Shown: positions 55,650 to 64,000 of the stretch, in pieces
How the letters are laid out: each line of letters opens with the position of its first letter
How positions within the stretch are numbered: the stretch's first letter is position 1
Assembly (NCBI GenBank): GCA_028571685.1
Contig: CM053142.1
Span: forward strand, 63,203,296 to 63,267,295
DNA length: 64,000 bases
Direction: 5' to 3'
Source: Heterohyrax brucei
Lineage: Eukaryota; Chordata; Mammalia; Hyracoidea; Procaviidae
Notes under the pieces: generated by a model
Databases searched by the model: none
What the model was told of the DNA's origin: nothing
Seen by the model: the letters and a program-made list of their open reading frames with translations, nothing else
Position numbers and translations under genes: made by a program

Positions 55650-56770
55650 CAAATTTGTATCTGTGGCCCTCTCCAAACATCTGCTCAGCATCTGCACCTG
55701 AGTGTCTATAAGATCTCAAAGTTAACATGTCTGTAATTCAATCTTTCATCTTCCCCCTCTAGACTTGCCCATCTCAGCTAACAGCAACTCCATCCTTTTA
55801 ATTTTTTTAGCCCTAACTCTTTGGCTCATTCTCAACTCCTTTCTCTCACACTCCACATTAATCCCCTCAAGAAATACTGTTGGTTTGCCTTCTTATCACT
55901 GTCTCCACTGAACACTACATTCATGTCCAAGCTACTAGTGTATCTCACCTGGAGTTTGCAATCGCCTCCTACCTGATCTCTATTCTCCCTTCATTCTGTT
56001 CTCAGCCCAAATTCAACCCAGCAGACAAAGTGACTCGACAACACTTGGCTTGGCTGGCTGCTCAAATCCTTCCAATGGCTCCCAGTTTTCCTTAAAGTAA
56101 AAGCCAGTCTTCACAAGGAACTTGGGTGTTACTTGGTATTTCTCAGCAAGGGTGCTGCTGACATCATTTGACACAAAAATATTCACTGTACAGAACTGTC
56201 CTTTTCATTATAGGATGTTTGACATAACCCTTGCTTACTAAATGGCAGTAGAGCATCTCCAATCTGCCCCGACACTGCCAGCCACAGGGACAACTCTACT
56301 ACACACTTCTAAACGCCCACCTGAGAATCTTTCATGAGATGTACTGTACACTTGCTCTATCCCCAGACCTCAGGAAGACCTTTCGGATTGTTCTCTTTGT
56401 GCTCTCCTTGCTCTTGTCTTACTTTAACCAGGAGCCTCCCATCTGGCCCTTCCCTCTGCCAGAGACGCTTCTCCACCAGACAGCCACAGAACTCACCCCC
56501 TCCTCCTCAGGTCTCTGCTCAGGTGTTACTTTCTCAGTGCATCCTGTGTGAAATTGCAAACCCCTTGATCCCCAGACTCTCTTCTTGGCCTTGCTTTTTT
56601 TTCCAAAGCACTTAATCTACAAGATAGACTATATGTTTATTTATCTTGCTTATTTTTTGTCTGGAAGCTTCATGAAAGGATTTGTTTTTTGTCCACTGCT
56701 GTGTCCCAGTGCCTGGAACAGTACTTGGCACACGGCAGGCACTCAATAAACATCTGTTAAATGAAGGAAT
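55650..56770 (+). mobile_element. L2 LINE 3' region, long
   Basis: Sense L2 of about 1.1 kb: tcaaatccttccaatggctc, ccagttttccttaaagtaaa, ttccctctgccagagacgct, caggtctctgctcaggtgtt, gtgcctggaacagtacttgg and gcactcaataaacatctgtt. An unrelated segment may break it between about 56120 and 56380. Confidence 0.75.
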
Positions 56771-57109
56771 ACAGATGCCTTGAAGCTATACATAGGTACA
56801 GAAAAGAACAAATATTTCAAAACCAGAATAATAAAGAATTGATTTCACTCTAAGTAGGGATAGCACTGTGCTCAGCCTTGGGTTAGGAAGCAGGAAAAGA
56901 AGCTATGAGAACTTTTGCTCCTATCTCAGATCAGTCCAGGAAGACTTCATGAAGAAGGAGGGGTTTTAAAGCCTTCCTTCAGCTCATTTGGAACCAAACT
57001 GCAACACTTTCAAAGCATCTACAACCCTGATGACTGCTGACAACTGTGCTCACCCCAGGGAACGAAAGAGAGCCGAACTACAGAGTTTTTAAGACTGGAA
57101 AGTTCACTT

Positions 57110-57275
57110 AAAACCAAAAACCCAAACCCACTGCTATCAAGTCGATTCTGACTCATAGTGACCTTATAAGAGGACAGAGCAGAACCACCCCACAGAGTTT
57201 CCAAGGAGCACCTAGTGGATTCAAAATACCAACCTTGTGGTTAACAGTCATAGGTCATAACTAGTACGTTATCAG
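57110..57275 (-). mobile_element. AfroSINE
   Basis: Antisense: aacccaaacccactgctatc, aagtcgattctgactcatag, gagtttccaaggagcaccta and accttgtggttaacagtcat. Confidence 0.92.
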
Positions 57276-57459
57276 AGTTTCCAAAAGTTCACTTACTGGT
57301 TCTTATTTCTAGTGCAATTCACCAACAGCAGAAGATCCAAGTTCAAACGGAGCCCCTTGATAATTGTCTGTCTACCCACCCCCATGGCTAACAGAAGCAG
57401 ACTCTACCCAGAGCCTGCCTTCAAAAACTCGCAGCAGACAGAAAGAAAGGACCTGGATT

Positions 57460-57830
57460 CACAGCAACATAATGGAATACTCTGCAGCTATTAAAAACAG
57501 GCAGCTCTTTTTATCCTGCGTATGGAAGGATCACCGAGATGCATTGTGAGGGGGGAAAAAGCAAGCTGCAGAACAGAGGAAAGTATACTACCATTTACGT
57601 AAAAAGAAGAAAGATATATATTTGTTTGACTATACATAGAATATCGCTGGAAGAATGTAAGAGAAATGCTAACAATAGCTGCTGGGGGTGTCTGTGTGGG
57701 GGCAAATGGGCAGAAATGAGTGAGGAGTGAGGAAGGCACTTTTCACTATAAACTATCGCATCTTTAAACTTTTGTGCTATGTCAATGTTTTGCCTATTAG
57801 AAAACAATAAATTGAAACTTGAAAATAAAC
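57460..57830 (+). mobile_element. L1M 3' end
   Basis: Sense: cagcaacataatggaatact, ctgcagctattaaaaacagg, agtatactaccatttacgta, tttaaacttttgtgctatgt and gaaaacaataaattgaaact. Confidence 0.7.
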
Positions 57831-58136
57831 AGCCATGTCAACAAAATGAAAAACAAAAGGGACACGTGAAAAATCAGGCATTTTGGGCATTAAAACAAGA
57901 ACGACTTGCACAAGTACAGATGCCTGGAAGCCAGAGACCAGAGGTCTTCACACAGAAAGACTGAAAGGTTTCGCCAGCTCACAGGACCCTAACCAACCTC
58001 ACAGGACCAATCCATGAAGCTGAGTCTGAGAGCCAGCGGTTTCCTAGCTGCCGTCTAAAGCCAAGCAGGGTCAGAAGCTTCAGGTTAGGGTAGGGGTAAG
58101 AGAGAAATGGATGACGAAGAGGCACTGACCGCTTGT

Positions 58137-58623
58137 CATGGATTGAATTGCGTCCTCCCAAAATATGTGCATCAGTTTGGCTAGGCCATGATTCCCAACA
58201 TTGTGTGATTGTCTACCATTTTACCATCTGATGTGATTTTCCTACGTGTTGTGAATCCTGTCACCATAACATCCATGGAACAGATTAGTGGCTGTTATGT
58301 TGATAAGATGTGCAAGATTATACTGTGTCTTAATTCAATGTGACTCGATGGCACTTGGCTTGGCTTGAGACGTAAGAGAGAAGGGAGCAGAAACGGGGAT
58401 CTCATACCACAAAGAAAGCAGTGCCAGAACAAAGAGCATCCTTTGGCCCTGAGAAGCTACTAGATGAAGAAAAGACTGATGACAGGGGCCTTCTCCTACA
58501 GTCAACAGACAGGGCCCTTCCCTGTCCTTGATATGGCCTGGACTACTAGACTTTGACAAAAATAATCTGTTAAAACCATCCACTTGTACTACTTCTGTTA
58601 TGGCAGCACTAGATGACTAAGTG
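58137..58623 (+). mobile_element. MaLR-type LTR
   Basis: Sense: tcatggattgaattgcgtcc, ttggctaggccatgattccc, gtgtcttaattcaatgtgac, agaaagcagtgccagaacaa, aaaaccatccacttgtacta and gcagcactagatgactaag. About 490 bp with both ends; same family as 49325-49856 in the opposite orientation. No internal genes. Confidence 0.75.
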
Positions 58624-58806
58624 CCCAAGCCAGTCTAGCACACCCACTCTTGGCTCCTGTATAATGGGGGGCCAGAGACTGAGGTGAGGCAGAGCAGCCC
58701 ACAAAGCCATGTGGTAGAATTAGGTGTGCTAGTCTGAAAGAAAACAAGACTGGTGGGGGTAGGGGCATTGTGGACAAGAAGGCAAGGGATGGCTGCCTTC
58801 AAACAT

Positions 58807-58962
58807 GCAGAACCCACTGCGGTCAAGTTGTTTCCTTCTTACAGTGACCCTGCAGAACAGGGCAGAACTGCTCCAGAGTTTCCAAGGAGCATCTGACAGA
58901 TTCGAACTGCCAATCTTTTGGTTTGCAGCTGTAGCACTTAACCACTACGCTACCAGGTCTTC
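58807..58962 (-). mobile_element. AfroSINE
   Basis: Antisense: cagaacccactgcggtcaag, tttccaaggagcatctgaca, gattcgaactgccaatcttt and ttaaccactacgctaccagg. Confidence 0.93.
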
Positions 58963-59115
58963 TTCAAACATCTGAGGGACTGTCAAACGGAAGAGGGAAA
59001 GAGGAGTCCTCTAGAACACAAGGAGTTGGGGGAAGAGCTCTCTACCTTCAAACAGCACTTTCTGGCCCAGTTCTGGACACTGGGAGGGTCCCATAATAAC
59101 AGTAAGTACTATACC

Positions 59116-59228
59116 TGGGGAGCTCGGGTGGCAGAGTGGTTTAGAGCTCTACTGCTAACAGAAAAGTTGGCAGTTCAAGCCCATCAACTACTCCTTGGAA
59201 ACCCTGTGGGTGAGTTACACTGTCCTAT
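59116..59228 (+). mobile_element. AfroSINE, head and body, interrupted
   Basis: Sense: ggggagctcgggtggcagag, ctactgctaacagaaaagtt, ggaaaccctgtgggtgagtt, stopping at cactgtcctat. The same element continues at 59389-59420 (cagggaattggagctggctg). Confidence 0.92.
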
Positions 59229-59378
59229 CCCACTGCCATCGACGTGATGCCAACTCATAGAGGTCCTGTAGAACAGAGCAGAACTGCTCCATGAGGTTTC
59301 CTAGGGGCACCTGGCAGATTCAGACTGCCGACTTTTGGTTAGCAGATTTAGCCCTTACCCACACCACCAGACCTTCCC
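59229..59378 (-). mobile_element. AfroSINE inserted into another AfroSINE
   Basis: Antisense full copy (ccactgccatcgacgtgatg to cacaccaccagaccttcc). The 10-bp sequence cactgtccta occurs on both sides (59218-59227 and 59379-59388), a clean target-site duplication inside the older plus-strand SINE. Confidence 0.93.
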
Positions 59379-59435
59379 CACTGTCCTACAGGGAATTGGA
59401 GCTGGCTGGGCAACAGTGCGTTTGCTTTTGCTCAG

Positions 59436-59477
59436 ATCATACTTTGAGCCCTCACTGCATGCCAGGCACATGGCTTA
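59436..59477 (-). mobile_element. MIR/L3-type fragment, interrupted
   Basis: The sequence actttgagccctcactgcat then gccaggcacatggcttaa ends at the inserted AfroSINE; the rest continues at 59697-59880. Confidence 0.55.
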
Positions 59478-59696
59478 AACCAAAAAACTCTTCACCATGG
59501 AGTCCATTCCCACTTATAATGACCCTATGGGACAGAGCAGAACCGCCCCCATAGTGTTTCCGAGGCTGTATATCATGACAGAAGCAGATGGCCACAGCAG
59601 ACTGCCACATCTTTCTAAACAGAGGCTAATGGGTTCAAGCTACTGACCTTTGGTTAGCAGCCGAGTGCGTAACAGCTGTGCCACTAGGGCTCCTCT
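59478..59696 (-). mobile_element. AfroSINE, long form, inserted in a MIR
   Basis: Antisense: catggagtccattcccactt, ataatgaccctatgggacag, the extra module (gcagatggccacagcagact), ttggttagcagccgagtgcg and tgtgccactagggctcctc. Confidence 0.92.
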
Positions 59697-59880
59697 TGCA
59701 CTTGGCCTGCTGAGTGCTTTAAGGACATTAACTCTTTCACAGCAATCTTGAAGTTAGTATTATTCATATTCCCACTTTACATGAGACAACAAGCTGACAG
59801 AGAGAGGTGAAGCAACTTGCACAAGAGCACATTTGGTACATAGCCAAGTCAGGAATCAAACTCAGTGCCTCAAGCTCTTA
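59697..59880 (-). mobile_element. MIR-type fragment, continuation
   Basis: Antisense: ctttcacagcaatcttgaag, ttacatgagacaacaagctg and gaagcaacttgcacaagagc, with agccaagtcaggaatcaaac. Confidence 0.65.
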
Positions 59881-60199
59881 AATTGGGCTCAAAGGCCTAC
59901 AGCCCTTGGAACTCTAAGATTCTATAAAATGCAAACACGAGAAGGCTAAAATACTCTGGGATTCTTTTGCCAAGGTATCTGGGGTCCAAGGAAGATTAGG
60001 AGAGGCAGACACCGAGTCCATTTGCACTTGGGTGACACCTGAACCTCTTAGCCACTTCCACCTTAGTTTCTCCCTCTTCTCTCAAGGGGATTCACTCACA
60101 CCAGCCTGGGCTGGGGTCTACAGAAAGCGGCAAGAGGGCTCACAAGCAGCACCCAGAGGAGAGCATCAAGGTGTCGGCAGCCTGAGCCCAGGATGGGGG

Positions 60200-61130
60200 G
60201 TTTATGGTTAGGGCAGAGGATGTCAGGAGGCTTCGTAGCTTCAGACTGCAGTGCGAGCTCTGGGTGCACCGTTTAAGAGCGGCCGGCCGCAGAACCAGCA
60301 GCAGCTGGGTGGTGACGCAGCGCGAAGTACCCATGGCTCCCGCGAAAGCGCAGGAGGCGGCGGTGGCGCGGGTGGGGAAGAGGTGGACGAGAGAGGGGCT
60401 CGCAGACACCGTGGGTGGGCGGCAGTGTGCATGCCAGGCTCAGTTGGAGAGGGCTGCGGGGGTGGGCACAGACCAAAGAAAGCAGCCAGACTCGAGAGAC
60501 GGGCCAGGGCGAGGGGAGAGAGGCAACGAGAAAACCTGCGAGAAGGCTGGCGGCGCGCGGGGGAGGCCGACAGTAGGGCCACTGGGAGAGCGCGAAGTGC
60601 AGCCACGGCCCAGAAGCCGGGCTAAGGGCGCTTCGGCCTCTTTCTCCCGCCCCCGCCAAGGGCGCGTGGGCCTTGGTGAGCCAGAGCGCACAGGTGTGGA
60701 GCTGGGTGGCCGCGTGAGTGAGCCGGAGAGACAGCTCCAAAGGCCGAGCTTCCGGAGCGTGTGACTCAGCACCCGCCTCGCTGCGCCGGGAGGAGGCGCG
60801 TGTACACGTGCGCGCGCAGGGGACGCGGGGCGCGGGGCGCGCGCGCGGCATCCCCGCGCTGAGGGTGCCCCGCCCCCGCCTGTCGCCCCCGCGGGGAAGC
60901 GCGGAGCTCGGCGCGGGGAGGGGGCGCGTAGGCTGGGAGATTCTGTCCTGCTTGTCAGCAGCTCGCCAAGCCGCCCACACAGCTGAAATCCTGACTCCGA
61001 GTTCCCTCCCCACGGAGAAGCCCCTGGGGGGAATGCGGCCAGAAAAGAAGGGTTTCCCCAAGGCTTTTCGAGTTTGGAGACCAGAGGCGGGGAGCGGACT
61101 GGGCCGCACGTGGCGGTGGTGGGGGGTGCT
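60200..61130. promoter_or_regulatory. CpG island, candidate promoter
   Basis: About 0.9 kb is strikingly rich in G+C and in CpG (for example around 60780-60920), while the DNA on either side is CpG-poor. It has GC-box sequences (cccgcccccgcc near 60645-60660 and 60867-60882), no TATA box that I recognise, and open frames on both strands that look like by-products of base composition. Splice-donor-like GTGAGT occurs on the minus strand at 60099-60094 and on the plus strand at about 60714-60719, so direction is unresolved. On the minus strand it would point towards the IQSEC3 exon 54 kb away. It could instead drive an antisense or divergent transcript. Confidence 0.8.
60762..60771 (+). promoter_or_regulatory. 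NF-E2/ARE-like (AP-1/MAF) site in the CpG island
   Basis: The sequence TGACTCAGCA matches the NF-E2/antioxidant-response core (TGACnnnGC with an internal AP-1 TGACTCA). Its position inside the island makes regulation of that promoter plausible. Binding is not shown by sequence alone. Confidence 0.45.
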
Positions 61131-64000
61131 GTCATGCCGGGGGAGGGCAGAAGCAGGCTAGATTCTGAGCTGTCCCTTCTGCTGTGCCAGTTTTTATTCA
61201 TTACTGTCTAGAGAGGGCCCAGTGGAAACTCCTGAGCTACTTAGGCTGGAAGCCCCTACAGAATTAGTGTAACCCTGCACCGACCTGCAGAGCAGAGCCT
61301 CCCTACACCCCTACACGTGGAGGGAGAGCCAACTCAGACACACCTCCCTTCCTTCCCACCACTGTTGTCCCTGGAAGTCATTTTTCATCGCTAAGTCCTT
61401 CCTGCTGCAGTCCGAGCCTATTTTCCTTGCTACAGCAACCTCCTAACAGCTCTGCTTTGCCACAGATTTGGTGAGCTGGAGGAGAAGGGGGGAAGGAGGA
61501 CAGTGATTGTTCCCATACAGCAGAAAGGGAAACCTGAGCAGAGGCATTTACTCAAAGCCCACACAATCTACCAGGGAGAGTGGTCAGTCCAGCTGCTTGA
61601 AAAGGTAGTCCTAGCAGTGACTGTGGCCAAACAGAGTGCTTTTACCTTTTTCTAGAACTTCCTTTGGGCTCCCCCCATTGGCTCTTATCATAAATTAAAT
61701 AGCACCATGGGTGTCAAAAAGATGCCAGATAAGCCCGTATGGAAAAGTCCAGGCCCTTTCTGTAAAGATCAGGCTATGCACAGAAAACACTGAAGCTAGA
61801 CGCAAGCAAGAAATTCCCAACTGCTTTGGAGAGAGCTTTTGTTGCTGCTCTTGCTTTTAAGTAATCATCATGTTGAATTGACGCATTGAATGAAGATTGT
61901 GGTGGTTTGGAATCATTTATCAAGGAAGAAATTATGGAATTCCCTTGCCTCTCTGCCTGGGATGGGGAGTGCATTCTTGATTGGAGGCAGACTGCTGGTT
62001 TGCCTGGCAGATTCCAAATCACAAGAGGATGTGTAGTGCCAGGTCCTGGCCACAGCTAGGTCAAGGGTGACTGCAGGGAACACTATGCTGCAGCTTCTTA
62101 CACACCATGCTGCCCCAGTACCTGAGCTTCCTAATGCAGTATCACAATGGAGAGCCCTTGATGTATCTTCCCTGCACCTGCCTGGATGCCAGGCACCCTT
62201 CTTCCCCAGGAGCTGCAGGAGGCCTGGTCTTTGTCATGCTCTGATACCAAGTAAGGGATAAAAGGATGTGTTGAAGGATGTGAGGGATAGAAGGATGGAA
62301 ACACTGCAGAGTCACCCATTTTACAGAGGGGAAGGCCTAGGCAGAAATGGCTAATTAAGAGAGATGAAACAAGTTAGGCAGAGAGGAGGAGGAACCCCAA
62401 GTCCTGACAACCAGCCCAGGGAGTCACTGGAAGACAACTTGTACTGATGATTGCTGTGAGGCCTACACATTCTTTTGTATGGTATGAGTTGCCACCCAAC
62501 ACCCCCAGCCCATTGTAACAGTCCTGCAAACACATGCACACTCACATGTGCCCACCCTTCCATCAGTACCCTAACATCCCTGGACAGAGCTAACACTGCT
62601 GGTGCAGAAACAGGAATAAAAGCTGGAGCCTAGGAGCCAGTTCATGTCCCTGTTACTTCTTCCAACCAGGTTGTGAGTTAAGAATCCAACTCTTCCTGTC
62701 TCTCTACGTGCAGACACATGACCACAATTCAAGTCAGCTTCACCTGCTGACAAGGTCTGGGGGTGGAGAGGGAGGACAGTGACACAGAGATGAAACACTG
62801 ACTCAAAAGGCTCTTCTCAGGCTTTGTTCTGAATGCAGCTTCCCAGGCTGAACACTGGACTAGTCAGAGGCTGGAAGCTAACCATGAGGTCAGAACTCAT
62901 AGATAGCATTGGGGTGAGTTCTATTAGCTGAGAGGGGCAGCCCCGCTCCCTGTGTCCCATTTCACCCTCTTAGGAGCCACCAGCCTTCAGAGCTGAGTCT
63001 CAGAATCCAGCTTTTCACACAGGATCAGCTGCAGCAGACGGTGTGCTGTGCTGTTGGGCCTAAGGGCAACCTGCTTCCCCACACCTCCCTCCAGCTGAGC
63101 TCTTTTTCAGCCCCAGAGCCTCTCCTCCCTCCACTCTTGGGCCTTGAGTACCAAGAGTTCATCTGTTCAACCAAGATTTATTAATCAGCGACTAGGTGTT
63201 ATGTCCAACTTGCATCTCCTGTCTTCCTAAGGGTCATGTAACACCATCATCCACTACCTGCCAGCCCTTCCCATCTGCCTCTTTCTACCCTATAGCAAAC
63301 CTCTATAGAGTTGTATGAAATTCACCCCCACCCTAAATTATCTGAAGATTCTAGAAAGGAGCAGAAGACTTACCAAACACCTGAACCTTCTTAAACTCTG
63401 TGCCTTATTACTTTTACACATGAAGCTTATTGGGAAAGTATCCATTCTACGGCCCAAATAATTACTTTTTCATGAGACGTCAATGTGAAAGTGCCCCGTG
63501 TCCTTCCCCTTTTCTCACCAGGGCCAGGCCAGACAATTCCAGTTTGCTGCAAAATTATAGTGGAGATAGAGACACATTTAGGCTCTCAATGGCCTGACTT
63601 ACTGAGCCCTTTCTCTCCTCATGAGCCTCCTGCCCTGGACTTAGTCAGCCAGTGCCGTCATGATAACCACCTTTAGTACCAACACCTGCTCTCAGAAATT
63701 GCTCAAACCCTTTCATGCCGAAGTGTAAACCACTGATGTAGCTCAATGTGCTGTTTTTCTCCCATCCTAGAAGAATTTACATTTTTACAAGGGAGAAAAC
63801 CTCAAAGGAATCTCTAATTGCAGTATTGCCATCACTAGTGAGATGTTCTGGAAGGCAGAAGGACCACCTTAGGTCCCCTAAACCTCAGTAACTAGCTGTA
63901 AGTTTGGCCCTGTACAACCATTCAGCAGTTCTGACATTCTCTTTTGGTCCATCACCATGTCATGTCAAGAGTACTGGGTGAAGGGTTAAGAGAATCTGAG
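61131..64000. other. Flank beyond the CpG island, mostly unique
   Basis: No transposon of the AfroSINE or RTE families is visible in these 2.9 kb, in contrast to the preceding 10 kb. A weak MIR/L3-like trace lies near 63180-63225 (aaccaagatttattaatcag). I recognise no exon. The low repeat load could reflect regulatory sequence around the island. Confidence 0.4.

Larger units (their letters stand above)
6248..64000 (-). other. IQSEC3: Upstream intron and/or 5' flank of IQSEC3
   Basis: The exon at 5965-6247 starts with a split codon after a good acceptor, so an upstream exon must exist. No reading frame between 6248 and 64000 resembles the coiled-coil N terminus of long IQSEC3. Either this is all one large intron, or the short isoform begins at the CpG island near 60.2-61.1 kb. 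The sequence is dominated by transposon remnants with unique intronic DNA between them. Confidence 0.65.

Noticed and set aside
60273-61201. Open frames of 278 and 253 codons on the minus strand of the CpG island, and 186 on the plus strand
   Set aside because: Overlapping long frames in several phases are expected from high GC content with few stop codons. None begins like the IQSEC3 N terminus or contains a domain I recognise.
1-64000. CRISPR array, phage, operon or other prokaryotic system
   Set aside because: The direct repeats are dispersed SINE/LINE copies and microsatellites. Splice-bounded coding sequence and mammalian transposons show this to be vertebrate nuclear DNA.

Overview
This window is mammalian nuclear DNA from an afrotherian, most likely an elephant or a close paenungulate relative. 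The main evidence is about 35 copies of tRNA-headed AfroSINE retroposons. Alongside them are RTE (BovB-like) LINE 3' ends carrying the same tail, and L1 3' ends of a type I associate with elephant. There are no bacterial operons, ribosome binding sites or CRISPR arrays.

Only one coding exon is well supported. It lies on the minus strand at 5965-6247, has good splice signals, and encodes 94 codons matching IQSEC3 (BRAG3/SynArfGEF, a neuronal ARF guanine-nucleotide exchange factor). It ends just before the IQ motif. The next coding exon is not in bases 1-5964, so these belong to the downstream intron. Bases from 6248 upward are the upstream intron or 5' flank. I found no exon for the N terminus of the long isoform anywhere in the window.

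The second landmark is a CpG island at about 60200-61130, roughly 54 kb upstream of the exon in the direction of IQSEC3 transcription. It has Sp1-type GC boxes, a canonical NF-E2/ARE-like site and usable splice donors on both strands. It may be an alternative IQSEC3 promoter, since an internal ATG in a strong Kozak context lies near the start of the coding exon. A promoter for an unrelated or divergent transcript is also possible.

Region by region: 1-9 kb holds old L2 and MIR remnants, AfroSINEs and the exon. 9-29 kb is mostly non-repetitive intron with scattered MIR and L2, a MaLR-type LTR, an ERVL-like LTR and a possible conserved block near 27 kb. 29-38 kb contains an antisense RTE, a tRNA-Gly-headed SINE and a MER5-like fragment. 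38.4-42.7 kb is a pile-up of a mariner remnant, several L1 pieces and AfroSINEs. 43-50 kb has a local 135-bp duplication and three RTE copies, one inserted inside an LTR. 50-59.9 kb is dense in L1, L2, MIR and AfroSINE, including a SINE inserted into another SINE with a 10-bp target duplication. 60-64 kb is the CpG island and unique flank.

I found no convincing new molecular system. The points most worth following are the alternative-promoter and internal-start arrangement of IQSEC3, its weak splice donor followed by G runs, and the nested insertions that order the activity of the RTE and SINE families. All family names for repeats come from memory of consensus sequences and not from a database search.
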